DNA of 64,000 nucleotides from DTU052 sp050951725 (GTDB lineage: Bacteria; Bacillota; Syntrophomonadia; Syntrophomonadales; DTU052). Where the stretch lies: contig JBMNJO010000011.1 of assembly GCA_050951725.1 (NCBI GenBank), forward strand, positions 1 through 64,000, given 5' to 3'. The stretch's first letter is position 1, and each line of letters starts with the position of its first letter. This document shows positions 24,308-33,933 of the stretch, piece after piece. The position numbers were made by a program, and so were the translations under genes. The notes beneath the pieces were generated by a model. The model was not told the origin of the DNA. It saw only the letters and a list, made by a program, of their open reading frames with translations, and made no database searches.

Positions 24308-24336
24308 ATGACGATTCCTCTGGAAAAAGTTATAAT
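24308..24336 (+). promoter_or_regulatory. Promoter for hisA-hisF-hisIE
   Basis: ATGACG (24308-24313), a 17-nt spacer and a perfect -10 TATAAT (24331-24336) lie about 50 nt before hisA. This suggests that the last three his genes can be transcribed separately from hisZ-H. Confidence 0.6.
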
Positions 24337-24387
24337 GCGGAGTTTGGGTCTAAGGGGAATCAAAGAAGTGCAAAGGGGTTTTAAAAA

Positions 24388-25110
24388 TTGATTATTTTTC
24401 CGGCGGTTGATATAAAAGATGGGCGCTGTGTACGGTTGGTGCAGGGTAAAAAGGAGGAGGTGACAGTCTACGGCACAGACCCGGCGGGTATGGCCCGCGA
24501 GTGGGAGCGACAGGGTGCCCAGTGGGTGCATGTGGTCGACCTGGACGGGGCCTTTTCAGGTGTGCCCTGTAACCGGGAGATCATCAGGGCCATGGTCGAG
24601 AACCTCTCTATCCCCTTTCAGCTGGGAGGCGGGATCCGGGATTTCGAAACCGCCCGGGGTTATCTGGAACTGGGCGTATCCCGGGTAATCATCGGTACGG
24701 GAGCACTTGATAACCGCCAGTTGGTGGCGAGTCTCCTGGAGGAATTCGGCTCGGAACGGATAATTGTGGGAATCGATGCCCGGGACGGTATGGTTGCTGT
24801 CCGGGGATGGGAAGATGTTACCACGGTTACGGCCCTGGAAATGGCCCGGGAGATGAGGGCCCTGGGGGTAAAGCGCACCATCTACACTGACATCAGCCGG
24901 GATGGAGTTTTACAGGGACCCAACATACCAGCTATCCGGGCCATGGCTGAGGGTACAGGACTTACGGTAATAGCCTCGGGAGGGGTTTCAACCATTGAAG
25001 ATATAGTAAATCTGCGAGGGATAAGCGGGGTAGAGGGAGCCATCGTCGGCAAGGCTTTGTACGAAGGCAGGCTAACCCTGGGAGATGCCCTGAAAGCTGC
25101 GAAGGACTGA
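24388..25110 (+). CDS. hisA: ProFAR isomerase
   Basis: A 240-residue TIM barrel that opens the ribose ring of ProFAR to give PRFAR. Phosphate-binding and catalytic segments are present: PAVDIKDGRCVRLVQG (catalytic Asp near residue 8), LGGGIRD, TDISRDGVLQGPN (second Asp) and IASGGVSTIED. TTG 24388 is preceded by AAAGGGG at 8 nt. It is followed 9 nt later by hisF. Confidence 0.95.
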   Translation: MIIFPAVDIKDGRCVRLVQGKKEEVTVYGTDPAGMAREWERQGAQWVHVVDLDGAFSGVPCNREIIRAMVENLSIPFQLGGGIRDFETARGYLELGVSRVIIGTGALDNRQLVASLLEEFGSERIIVGIDARDGMVAVRGWEDVTTVTALEMAREMRALGVKRTIYTDISRDGVLQGPNIPAIRAMAEGTGLTVIASGGVSTIEDIVNLRGISGVEGAIVGKALYEGRLTLGDALKAAKD

Positions 25111-25119
25111 GGTGATAAG

Positions 25120-25878
25120 ATGCTGGCCAAGAGGATAATCCCCTGTCTGGACGTTCATGCCGGGCGGGTGGTCAAGGGTACCAACTTTGTTAACCTGCGG
25201 GATGCCGGAGACCCGGTGGAACTGGCGGCTTTGTATGACCGGGAAGGCGCTGACGAACTGGTGTTTTTGGATATAACCGCTTCGGCTGAGGAACGGTCAA
25301 TTATATACGATGTGGCCCGGCGTACTGCTGAACAGGTGTTCATCCCATTTACGGTCGGCGGTGGTCTGCGGACCATTGAAGACATCCGCAGCATGTTGAA
25401 AGCCGGTGCAGACAAGATCTCACTTAACACCGCAGCCGTGAAAACCCCCACTCTGATTACTGATGGAGCCAGGAGGTTTGGCAGCCAGTGTATAGTGGTG
25501 GCCATTGATGCCCGTGCTAGTGGAGACCGGCAGTGGGAAGTGGTTGTAAACGGCGGGAGAACCCCCACCGGAATGGATGCGGTGGAGTGGGCAAAAAAAG
25601 CAGAAGACCTGGGTGCAGGAGAGATTCTCCTGACCAGTATGGATAAAGACGGAACCAAGGATGGATACGATATCGAGCTGACCCGTGCAATCAGTGAATC
25701 GATTAGGATTCCGGTTATCGCTTCAGGTGGGGCCGGGACCCTGGAACATCTGTACCAGGCGGTAACAGACGGAGCTGCGGATGCGGTTTTGGCAGCCTCA
25801 ATTTTCCATTACGGAGAGTACAGCATTGCTGAGGCCAAGCGGTATCTGAAGGACAGAGGGGTGGCAGTAAGGTTATGA
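25120..25878 (+). CDS. hisF: Imidazole glycerol phosphate synthase, cyclase subunit
   Basis: A 252-residue TIM barrel making IGP and AICAR with ammonia from HisH. Catalytic Asp11 lies in IIPCLDVHAGRVVKG and Asp130 falls in the VVAIDAR segment. FTVGGGLRTIEDIR and TSMDKDGTKDGYD are typical. It overlaps hisIE by 4 nt. The AICAR it releases feeds directly into PurH of the purine operon upstream. Confidence 0.96.
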   Translation: MLAKRIIPCLDVHAGRVVKGTNFVNLRDAGDPVELAALYDREGADELVFLDITASAEERSIIYDVARRTAEQVFIPFTVGGGLRTIEDIRSMLKAGADKISLNTAAVKTPTLITDGARRFGSQCIVVAIDARASGDRQWEVVVNGGRTPTGMDAVEWAKKAEDLGAGEILLTSMDKDGTKDGYDIELTRAISESIRIPVIASGGAGTLEHLYQAVTDGAADAVLAASIFHYGEYSIAEAKRYLKDRGVAVRL

Positions 25879-26525
25879 ACGAAGAACTCGATCAAATCAA
25901 ATTCGAACAGGGACTTGTACCAGCGATTGTTCAGGATGCGATAAGCAAAGAGGTATTGATGATGGCCTACATGAATCGGGAGGCCCTGGAAAAGACGGTT
26001 TCTACAGGCGAGACCTGGTTTTACTCCCGCAGCCGCAGTCAGCTTTGGCATAAAGGGGAGACCTCCGGCAATGTGCAGAAGGTTACTGAAATCCGCTATG
26101 ACTGTGACAATGATACCCTCTTGGTGCTGGTGGAAGCGGCTGGACCCGCATGCCATACCGGGCACAATTCGTGCTTTTACCGCAACCTGCAGGGGGTGGA
26201 GATAGAGCCCCGGCGCTTTGATCCCGATGAGGTTTATGGTTCTGAGTCAGGAGCAATCCTGAATGAGCTGCAGGAGGTCATACAGGGTCGCTACCAGGAA
26301 AGGCCGGAAGGTTCCTATACCACCTACCTCTTCGATAAGGGGATCGACAAGATCCTCAAGAAGGTTGGGGAGGAGAGTGCCGAGGTCATCATTGCGGCCA
26401 AAAACCCGGACCCAGGCGAGTTGATATATGAGATATCTGACCTGATTTACCACCTGATGGTCCTAATGGTCGAGAGGGACATAAAACTCTCGGAGGTGTT
26501 CAAGGAACTCCGGGGTCGAAGGTAG
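25875..26525 (+). CDS. hisIE: Bifunctional phosphoribosyl-AMP cyclohydrolase / phosphoribosyl-ATP pyrophosphatase
   Basis: A 216-residue fusion. The N-terminal HisI domain has YDCDND and the zinc motif CHTGHNSCFY (about residues 93-102); the C-terminal HisE domain has VGEESAEVIIAAK (about 165-177). It does steps 2 and 3 of the pathway. It is the last histidine gene; hisC (aminotransferase) and histidinol-phosphatase are not in the window. Confidence 0.95.
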   Translation: MNEELDQIKFEQGLVPAIVQDAISKEVLMMAYMNREALEKTVSTGETWFYSRSRSQLWHKGETSGNVQKVTEIRYDCDNDTLLVLVEAAGPACHTGHNSCFYRNLQGVEIEPRRFDPDEVYGSESGAILNELQEVIQGRYQERPEGSYTTYLFDKGIDKILKKVGEESAEVIIAAKNPDPGELIYEISDLIYHLMVLMVERDIKLSEVFKELRGRR

Positions 26526-26691
26526 AAACTAGTCATAAGTGACCACCGGGTGAGGGGCGTCTTTTTTCCCCGGTCATTCGCAGAGGGCGTTGCCCCAAAA
26601 CCGGGTCTAAGGAAGGGATCCGGGTTCTGGGCTTTGCCAACCGGCAAGTTCTTGGAGAGCGAATTAAGGGTCACTTTGGGAGGAGATTCTT

Positions 26692-27600
26692 TTGGCTATA
26701 AAAACCGGGTTCACAGGTCAGCCGGCCCTGCCTGAGATTGAATGGGATGCTTGCACCGGGTGTGGATTATGTACCCGCGTGTGCAAGAGTGAAACCCTGC
26801 GCCTGGATGATGACCAGGTACGGGTCAACCCTGCGTCTCCGCTGGGGTGTGTTGGCTGCGGCCAGTGCATGATGGTATGTCCTGCCGGGTGCCTGACGGT
26901 TGAGGGGCGGGATGTTTCACCTCAGGATCTCATTACTCTTCCCAGGCCTGAGTCTTGTGCCACTCCCGAACAACTGGAGTCATTGCTTTTATCCCGGCGC
27001 AGTATCAGGGAGTTTGATGAGCGGGAAGTCAGCCGGGATGTGATCGACAGGATTATCAAAATGGCCACCTCGGCCCCTATGGGTATCCCCCCATCGGATG
27101 TGGAAATCCTGGTCTTCCAGGGCCGGGAAAAGGTTCAGGCGTTTGCGGAAGATATAACCCGGTCTTTTGTAAAGAGCAAGAGATTTATCAATCGTTTCAC
27201 CCTCCCTTTAATGCGGCCTTTTATTGGTAAAGAGGCTTATGATTTTTTAATGAGTTTTGTTATTCCCATGTTAGAATTATTTCCCCGGTTACGCAAAGAG
27301 GGGACCGATTGGCTGTTCTACAATGCACCTCTAGCCATGCTTTTTCACACCTCACCCTACGCGGATCCCCAGGATTCCGTGGTTGCTGCTACCTATGCCA
27401 TGATTGCCGGACACTCTCTGGGACTGGGCACCTGCATGATCGGGTCGGTTAGCCCGGTACTTAAATATGAAGGTAAGCTTAAGTCCAAGTGGGGCATTCC
27501 CCCGAAGAATCAACTGGGGATAGTTGTGCTCTTTGGGTATCCGGACATTCAGTATCAAAGTACAATCCGGCGCCGTTTTCGCAAGGTTGTCTTTGCATAG
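26692..27600 (+). CDS. Ferredoxin-nitroreductase fusion protein
   Basis: A 302-residue protein. The N-terminus holds two 4Fe-4S motifs, CTGCGLCTRVCKSE (about residues 20-33) and CVGCGQCMMVCPAGC (about 53-67). The rest is an FMN nitroreductase-like domain beginning LLSRRSIREFDEREV (about 98-112), with SAPMGIPPSDVE and GTCMIGSV. Such fusions are common in anaerobes and pass electrons from ferredoxin to an unknown acceptor. TTG 26692 follows GGGAGGAG at 7 nt. Confidence 0.88.
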   Translation: MAIKTGFTGQPALPEIEWDACTGCGLCTRVCKSETLRLDDDQVRVNPASPLGCVGCGQCMMVCPAGCLTVEGRDVSPQDLITLPRPESCATPEQLESLLLSRRSIREFDEREVSRDVIDRIIKMATSAPMGIPPSDVEILVFQGREKVQAFAEDITRSFVKSKRFINRFTLPLMRPFIGKEAYDFLMSFVIPMLELFPRLRKEGTDWLFYNAPLAMLFHTSPYADPQDSVVAATYAMIAGHSLGLGTCMIGSVSPVLKYEGKLKSKWGIPPKNQLGIVVLFGYPDIQYQSTIRRRFRKVVFA

Positions 27601-27835
27601 GGAAGAGTACTGGAACGGCGATCACTTAGACCGCCCATCGGATAGTGTATACAAATTCCGGGAACAAGACCTGGCGTCAGAAAGTGGCCTGCGGCCAACC
27701 CCCGGGGTTAATCGCCCCCGCAGCACTCTGGTATTGCTCTGCCCTATTCACTGCCTGCTATATTGGTGTGCAAAGACGAACTGATTGCGGTAAGCTAAGT
27801 AATGATGGAACTAATTATCTTATTGGGAGACTGCT

Positions 27836-29959
27836 ATGAATATTCTTGATAACTTAACCGGCCCTCAGGTGGAGGCGGTTACTCACCGCGATGGGCCCTG
27901 TCTGGTTTTGGCGGGTGCGGGAAGCGGAAAAACCAGGGTCTTGACCAGACGGGTGGCTTACCTGGTTGAACAAGGGGTAGCTCCACATCAGATCATGGCT
28001 ATAACCTTTACCAACAAGGCCGCCCAGGAGATGAGGGAGCGGGTTATAGATATGATTCCCAATTTCCACGGCCAATGGATCAGGACCTTTCATTCCGCAT
28101 CCTACCAGATCCTGCGCATGGAGATCGAAAAGCTGGGATACCGCCAGGGCTTTACCATTCTGGATGAGGCCGAACAGAAGGCGGTCATAAAGGATTGCCT
28201 GCGGGAACTGCAGCTGCAGGATGCCAAGCCTGAGATGATGTCCTACCTTATCAAGCAGGCAAAGAACAGCCTCACTGAACCGGAACAGTTCTTTGCCGGC
28301 ATCAAGGCCGCCCCTCATTATCGCGATCTTTATATACGAATATTTCGCCTTTACCGCAGCCGCCTGCGGGAGCTGAATGCGCTTGATTTTGAGGACCTTA
28401 TTGGGCTGACCGTCCAGGTTTTTAAAGAATACCCGGATGTTCTGCAATCATACCAGGAAAGATTCCGGTACGTGATGGTTGATGAGTATCAGGACACGAA
28501 CTATGCCCAGTTTGTCTGGACCAAGCTCCTGGCCGGGGAGAACGGCAACGTCTTTGTGGTCGGGGACCCGGACCAATCCATTTACAGCTGGCGGGGCGCC
28601 GAACCCTACAACATAGAACGGTTTCTTGATATTTACCCTCAGGCCAAAGTGATAAAACTGGAGAAGAATTACCGGTCTTCCCGGTACATACTGGATGCGG
28701 CCAATGCAGTTATCCTTAATAATACCGGACGTCTGAAAAAGGAACTGTTTACTGACAATCCCAACGGGGAAAAACTACTGCAGTTTGGCGCCGCCAGCCA
28801 CCAGCAGGAAGCCGAATTTATTGCTCATTTTATCAGGCAGCTGGTCAAGGAGAAAAAGTACCGGTATCAGGATTTTGCGATTTTTTACCGGGTTCATGCC
28901 CAGTCAAGGGTTATTGAGGAAGCCTTGAACCGCAATTTTATTCCTTACCGTATTGTGGGAGCCATGAAGTTCTACCAGCGCAAGGAGATCAAGGACATCC
29001 TGGCCTACCTCCGGCTGGTGGCCAACCCTTCTGACCGGATGAGTTTTCGGCGCGCTATCAATACTCCACGCCGCGGGATAGGGGAAGTGACCATCAAGAA
29101 ACTGGAAGACCTGAGCGGCGAGACCCAGAAACCCATCGTGGAGGTCGTTGGTGAAATCCAGGGTGTCAAAGGGTATTCGGGGAAAATCAAGGCCTCTCTG
29201 CAGGAGTTTTATGGACTGATAACCTACCTGCGGGAACTCGCTCCCGGGGTTTCCCTGGCCCAGCTCCTGGATGAAACCCTGAAGCTGAACGGGTATATTG
29301 AAGACCTCAAGAAGAACCACGCCCTGGAGGCGGACGAACGGGTGGAAAACCTGCAGGAACTGAAATCCCTGATGGTCGAGTTTGAGAAAGAAGGGAAAAG
29401 GGAACTGGCAGATTTTCTGACCGAAGTGTCCCTGCTGCAGGAAACCGATGAGACCGATTACTCGGATACGGTGTTGATGATGACCTTCCATGGAGCCAAG
29501 GGTTTGGAATTCCCGGTGGTGTTTATGACCGGCATGGAAGAAGGCGTTTTTCCCTCGTACCGGGCCGAGACCCATGAGGAAATGGAGGAAGAGCGGCGGC
29601 TCTGCTATGTGGGAATAACCAGGGCCCGGGAAAGGCTGATTCTCAGCCGGGCGGTAAACCGTATCATGTATGGTATGGACCGCTCCAATATGCCCAGCCG
29701 ATTCCTCCGGGAGATACCGAGTGATCTGTTTGCTCCATACAACCTTGAAGGGGGCAAGATTAACCTGAGTCCCACCAAGGTTGAGGGGCGGGTACAGAAC
29801 CTTCATGAAGGTGACCTGGTTCAGCATCAGAAATTTGGCCGTGGTATGGTAACCAAGGTGATAGCAGATGATATAGCTGTTGTGGATTTTGAGGAAGTTG
29901 GCGTAAAGACGCTCAACACCCATATGGCTCCTATGGTAAAACTGGCCCAGGAGGTTTGA
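27836..29959 (+). CDS. pcrA: ATP-dependent DNA helicase PcrA/UvrD
   Basis: A 707-residue superfamily 1A 3'-5' helicase for repair and for removing RecA or blocked forks. Motifs are intact: Q-motif LTGPQVEAV, Walker A AGAGSGKTRVL (about residues 27-37), motif II VDEYQDTN (about 217-224), motif III GDPDQSIYSWRGA, and the C-terminal motifs MTFHGAKGLEFPVVF and YVGITRARERL. The C-terminal Tudor-like tail (GDLVQHQKFGRGMV) is present, which binds RNA polymerase in PcrA. It overlaps ligA. Confidence 0.95.
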   Translation: MNILDNLTGPQVEAVTHRDGPCLVLAGAGSGKTRVLTRRVAYLVEQGVAPHQIMAITFTNKAAQEMRERVIDMIPNFHGQWIRTFHSASYQILRMEIEKLGYRQGFTILDEAEQKAVIKDCLRELQLQDAKPEMMSYLIKQAKNSLTEPEQFFAGIKAAPHYRDLYIRIFRLYRSRLRELNALDFEDLIGLTVQVFKEYPDVLQSYQERFRYVMVDEYQDTNYAQFVWTKLLAGENGNVFVVGDPDQSIYSWRGAEPYNIERFLDIYPQAKVIKLEKNYRSSRYILDAANAVILNNTGRLKKELFTDNPNGEKLLQFGAASHQQEAEFIAHFIRQLVKEKKYRYQDFAIFYRVHAQSRVIEEALNRNFIPYRIVGAMKFYQRKEIKDILAYLRLVANPSDRMSFRRAINTPRRGIGEVTIKKLEDLSGETQKPIVEVVGEIQGVKGYSGKIKASLQEFYGLITYLRELAPGVSLAQLLDETLKLNGYIEDLKKNHALEADERVENLQELKSLMVEFEKEGKRELADFLTEVSLLQETDETDYSDTVLMMTFHGAKGLEFPVVFMTGMEEGVFPSYRAETHEEMEEERRLCYVGITRARERLILSRAVNRIMYGMDRSNMPSRFLREIPSDLFAPYNLEGGKINLSPTKVEGRVQNLHEGDLVQHQKFGRGMVTKVIADDIAVVDFEEVGVKTLNTHMAPMVKLAQEV

Positions 29960-31944
29960 TGGTGAAGGAACGCATTGAGCGCTTGAAGGCTGAGGTCAGG
30001 AAGCATGATTACCAGTATTATGTGCTGGACTCACCTCTGATTACCGACCGGGAATACGATCAGCTGCTGGCTGAACTAAAATCTCTGGAAGCCAGGCACC
30101 CGGAACTGATAACCCCGGATAGTCCCACCCAACGTGTAGGGGGTCAGCCTTTGCCGGGGTTTACCACCATCCGGCACCGGGTACCATTATTGAGCCTGGA
30201 CAACACCTTCAGCCGGGGAGAACTGGCTGAGTTTAACCGCCGCGTACAGACGCGGTTGAATCCGGAGGAGATTTCGTATGTCTGTGAGCTGAAGATCGAC
30301 GGGGTTTCGATTGCCCTGGTCTACGAAGATGGTCTCCTGGTGAGTGCCGCCACCCGGGGCGACGGGGTGGTAGGCGAAAACGTGACCCAGAATGTGCGGA
30401 CGATCCGCACTCTGCCCCTGCGGCTCAAAGACCCTCTTCCGCGCCTAGAGGTAAGGGGAGAGATATATATCCCCAAACAGGATTTCGTCCGGCTTAACCA
30501 GGAACGGGAGGAGAAAGGGGAAAAGACCTTCGCCAATCCGCGCAACTCGGCAGCCGGAAGCCTGCGGCAGCTTGATCCCAGGATAACGGCTTCCCGGCCT
30601 TTGAAGGCTTTCATCTATGACCTGATCTACGTCGAAGGCGTTGGGGTTGAGAACCAGGCCGGGGTTCTGGAATTCCTGAGCGAACAGGGATTCCCGGTAA
30701 ATCCGCACTGGCGGCTGGTTGGTGGAGTCGATGATGTCTGGGCCTATTGTGAGGAATGGAAAGAAAGACGGTATGATCTGGATTACGAAACCGATGGCGT
30801 GGTAGTGAAGCTTAACCCCCTGCCAGCTCGGCAACAAGTGGGCTTCACGGCTAAAAGCCCCCGCTGGGCAACTGCCTTCAAATTTCCGGCCGAGGAAAAG
30901 GAGACCGAGATCCTGGACATCGAGCTTAATGTTGGCCGTACCGGGGTGATCACACCAACGGCGGTTATGAATCCGGTACTGATAGCCGGCAGCGTGGTAA
31001 GTCGGGCTAGTTTACATAATTTTGATCTGATGCGGGAGAGGGATATCCGGGTTGGTGACCGGGTCTTGATCCACAAGGCCGGCGATGTGATCCCCGAGGT
31101 AATACGTCCCCTGGTAGAGCAACGGACCGGTCGGGAACAGGTATTCACCACGCCGGAAAACTGCCCGGCCTGTGGGGCTACGGTCATCAGGTTTGAGGGT
31201 GAAGTCGCCTACCGCTGTGACAACATCAACTGCCCGGCCCGGCTCAAGGAAAGCCTGATCTTCTTTGCTTCCCGTGAGGCTATGGACATTGAAGGGATGG
31301 GTCCGGTGGTAGTGGAGCAACTGGTGGAAAGAGACCTGGTCAAAAACGTGGCCGACCTTTATAGTCTTGGCATCGAGGAATTGCTGACCCTGGACAAAAC
31401 CGGCCAGAAAAAGGCCACCAACCTGCTCGAAGCTATCGAGGCCAGCAAAAGCCGTCCCCTGTCCCGACTACTTCATGCCCTGGGTATAAGATTCGTTGGC
31501 GGCAAGACCGCCCGTATCCTGGCAGAACAGTACCGGGATATAGATGTGATCGCCACCCTCTCAGAAGAGAGCCTGGTGCAGATCCCCGAGATCGGGGTAA
31601 AGATTGCGACCAGTGTCGTATCATTCTTTAACGAGCCGGAAAACCTGGAAACCATTGAAAAGCTGAAAGCTGCCGGGGTGAATACCCGGGAAGCCGAACC
31701 GGCCATTGTCGATGGCAAGTTAACCGGCAAAACCCTGGTGCTCACGGGGGCCTTGGAGAGCCTAACCCGCGTCGAAGCCAGAGAGCTGATCGAAAAACAA
31801 GGGGGCAAGGTTTCCTCCAGCGTAAGTCGTAAAACCGATTATGTAGTAGCGGGAGCTGATCCCGGCTCCAAGCTGGACAAAGCCCGGCAGCTGGGGGTCA
31901 CGGTCCTCAGCGAAAGCGAATTCATGGAGATGGTTAAGGAGTAG
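29959..31944 (+). CDS. ligA: NAD-dependent DNA ligase
   Basis: A 661-residue ligase with all domains: the Ia domain (YYVLDSPLITDREYDQLL), the adenylation lysine in CELKIDGVSIAL (about residue 113), an OB fold, a C4 zinc finger (CPACGAT and CDNINCPARLK), helix-hairpin-helix repeats, and a BRCT domain starting GKTLVLTGALESLTRVEA. ATG 29959 shares one base with the pcrA stop. The pcrA-ligA pair is common in Firmicutes and is often followed by gat genes, as here. Confidence 0.96.
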   Translation: MVKERIERLKAEVRKHDYQYYVLDSPLITDREYDQLLAELKSLEARHPELITPDSPTQRVGGQPLPGFTTIRHRVPLLSLDNTFSRGELAEFNRRVQTRLNPEEISYVCELKIDGVSIALVYEDGLLVSAATRGDGVVGENVTQNVRTIRTLPLRLKDPLPRLEVRGEIYIPKQDFVRLNQEREEKGEKTFANPRNSAAGSLRQLDPRITASRPLKAFIYDLIYVEGVGVENQAGVLEFLSEQGFPVNPHWRLVGGVDDVWAYCEEWKERRYDLDYETDGVVVKLNPLPARQQVGFTAKSPRWATAFKFPAEEKETEILDIELNVGRTGVITPTAVMNPVLIAGSVVSRASLHNFDLMRERDIRVGDRVLIHKAGDVIPEVIRPLVEQRTGREQVFTTPENCPACGATVIRFEGEVAYRCDNINCPARLKESLIFFASREAMDIEGMGPVVVEQLVERDLVKNVADLYSLGIEELLTLDKTGQKKATNLLEAIEASKSRPLSRLLHALGIRFVGGKTARILAEQYRDIDVIATLSEESLVQIPEIGVKIATSVVSFFNEPENLETIEKLKAAGVNTREAEPAIVDGKLTGKTLVLTGALESLTRVEARELIEKQGGKVSSSVSRKTDYVVAGADPGSKLDKARQLGVTVLSESEFMEMVKE

Positions 31945-32095
31945 GACGTTCACGTATCAATTCCTTTCGCGATGCAGTTCTGCAAATACCCCCCTCCCGA
32001 CTTATCAACTGCCAGACAACCGAAAAGAGATCAGGTTTACATGATTTTATTAAATCCGACTGTTAATGGCAACCTGCACTTTGAAGATCTGCGGT

Positions 32096-32125
32096 CTTCA
32101 ATTGAGCCCAATTGAAGGGCTTTTT
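32096..32125 (+). terminator. Rho-independent terminator after ligA
   Basis: CTTCAATT (32096-32103) pairs with AATTGAAG (32110-32117); an alternative stem pairs AGCCC with GGGCT. TTTTT follows at 32121-32125. Confidence 0.7.
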
Positions 32126-32157
32126 CAAGAGATTTCTGGCAACACGATCAGCCTTTC

Positions 32158-32166
32158 TGATATAAT
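32158..32166 (+). promoter_or_regulatory. gatCAB promoter (extended -10)
   Basis: TGATATAAT at 32158-32166 is a perfect -10 with the extended TG, 38 nt before gatC. No clear -35 is seen at the right distance, which is usual for extended -10 promoters. Confidence 0.55.
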
Positions 32167-32203
32167 ACTGTGCATGAAGATTTGGGAAAGCGAGGAAAGA
32201 CCG

Positions 32204-32488
32204 TTGGCTTTGCTTGACAAGGATATTGAACGCCTGGCTGTTTTGGCGAGAATAAACCTCACCAGTGAGGAGAAAGAAATATTTACCCAACAGCTTAATT
32301 CGGTTCTGGATTCAGTTGAGGTACTGAATGAACTGCCCACCAACGAGGTTGAACCACTTATCTATGTCCTTCCTCTTTATAATGTGATGCGAGACGATGA
32401 GGTACACCCCTCACTCCCTATTGACGAAGCGATGGACAACGCCCCTCTTCAAGAGGAAGCGAAATTCAAGGTGCCAAGATTAATATAA
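32204..32488 (+). CDS. gatC: Asp/Glu-tRNA amidotransferase subunit C
   Basis: A 94-residue linker subunit that wraps GatA and GatB. It begins MALLDKDIERLAVLARINL, the usual GatC start, at TTG 32204, preceded by GCGAGGAAAG. Longer upstream in-frame starts would include promoter sequence. VLPLYNVMRDDEV (about residues 60-72) is the conserved middle segment and the C-terminus is FKVPRLI. It is followed 11 nt later by gatA. Confidence 0.93.
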   Translation: MALLDKDIERLAVLARINLTSEEKEIFTQQLNSVLDSVEVLNELPTNEVEPLIYVLPLYNVMRDDEVHPSLPIDEAMDNAPLQEEAKFKVPRLI

Positions 32489-32499
32489 GGAGGAAACCC

Positions 32500-33930
32500 G
32501 TGAAGATTTACCAGTTAACCGTTCAAAAAATCGCGGAGATGTCGGCCCGGCGGGAAATTAAGGCGCAGGAAGTCCTGGAATCCATTTCGGAACGGATAAA
32601 CCAGGTTGAAAATAGAATTCAGGCATTTACTACTATTACTCTGGAACAAGCAAAGAAGAGCGCGATTGAAATTGATAGGCAGGGTGAGATAACCGGACTG
32701 GCGGGCATCCCCTTTGGTATCAAGGACAACCTCTGCACTCGCGGGATAAAAACTACCTGCGCTTCGAAGATGCTGGAAGACTTTGTTCCCCCCTACGATG
32801 CCACCGTGGTCAGCAGACTCCATTCAGCCGGAGCTGTGATGGCAGGCAAAACGAATATGGACGAGTTTGCCATGGGATCTTCCACCGAAAATTCCGGCTT
32901 TTTTCCCACCCGCAACCCCTGGGACCTGACCCGGGTGGTCGGAGGCTCTTCGGGAGGCGCCGCCGCGGCGGTGGCTGCCGGGGAGGTCTTTTACGCCCTG
33001 GGTTCGGATACCGGAGGTTCCATAAGGCAGCCGGCATCTTTTTGCGGTGTGGTAGGAATGAAGCCCACCTATGGAAGAGTATCACGTTATGGCCTGGTGG
33101 CCTGTGCCGCTTCGATGGATTGTGTGGGAACGGTGACCAGAAACGTAACCGATTGTGCCCTGGTGATGAATGCCATCTGTGGTCACGACGTTCTGGATTC
33201 CAACAGCCTGCAGGCCGAGGTGCCCGATTACACGAGCTTTCTCCAAACTGACATTAAAGGGATGAAGATCGGGTTTCCCCGGGAGTATTTTCGAGATGAA
33301 GTGGATCAATCCGTCAAGGATACAGTAAAAAAGGCCCTGCTAAAATATGAGGAACTGGGTGCAGTAGTGGAAGAAACCAGTCTTCCTCACAGCATATATG
33401 CCCTGCCCGTCTTTCGGATAATAGTTTCGGCCGAAGCCAGTTCCAGCCTGGCCCGCTTTGACGGGGTCAGGTATGGTTACCGGGATATGAACGCCGAGGA
33501 TATTGCGGAGATGATGAGCAGTTCCCGGGCATGCCTGGGAGCAGAAGTTAAACAGAGGATCCTCCTGGGGACCTACGTCCTGAGCAAAGATGCTTACGAA
33601 GCCTACTATCTTAAGGCCATGAAAGTGAGACGGCTGATCAAAGAGGATTTTGACCGGGCTTTCGAAAAATACGATCTGTTGGTTTCCCCGACTGCTATCT
33701 CGACCGCCTTCAAAATTGGAGAACGGTCCGAAATGTCAGATATTCTGACCATACCCGCAAACCTGGCCGGGATCCCATCTATCTCGATTCCCGGGGGAAT
33801 GGTGGAAAACCTGCCGGTAGGATTACAGCTGATGGGCCGTCCGCTTGAAGAGGGAACCGTTCTTAAGGCGGCCTATGCTTTCGAGCAGGCCACTGATTAC
33901 CATTTACGCACACCCGTACTGGAGGTATAA
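32500..33930 (+). CDS. gatA: Asp/Glu-tRNA amidotransferase subunit A
   Basis: A 476-residue amidase-signature subunit that releases ammonia from glutamine for conversion of Glu-tRNA(Gln) or Asp-tRNA(Asn). The Ser-cisSer-Lys triad regions are seen: the Lys in GIPFGIKDNLC, the Ser in GGSSGGAAAAVAAG and the nucleophile Ser in GSDTGGSIRQPASF (about residue 173). GTG 32500 follows AAGGAGG. Confidence 0.96.
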   Translation: MKIYQLTVQKIAEMSARREIKAQEVLESISERINQVENRIQAFTTITLEQAKKSAIEIDRQGEITGLAGIPFGIKDNLCTRGIKTTCASKMLEDFVPPYDATVVSRLHSAGAVMAGKTNMDEFAMGSSTENSGFFPTRNPWDLTRVVGGSSGGAAAAVAAGEVFYALGSDTGGSIRQPASFCGVVGMKPTYGRVSRYGLVACAASMDCVGTVTRNVTDCALVMNAICGHDVLDSNSLQAEVPDYTSFLQTDIKGMKIGFPREYFRDEVDQSVKDTVKKALLKYEELGAVVEETSLPHSIYALPVFRIIVSAEASSSLARFDGVRYGYRDMNAEDIAEMMSSSRACLGAEVKQRILLGTYVLSKDAYEAYYLKAMKVRRLIKEDFDRAFEKYDLLVSPTAISTAFKIGERSEMSDILTIPANLAGIPSISIPGGMVENLPVGLQLMGRPLEEGTVLKAAYAFEQATDYHLRTPVLEV

Positions 33931-33933
33931 AAA

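Noticed and set aside
28904..29923. Long antisense frame over pcrA
   Set aside because: Same reasons: composition is the mirror of the helicase gene and no start signal exists.
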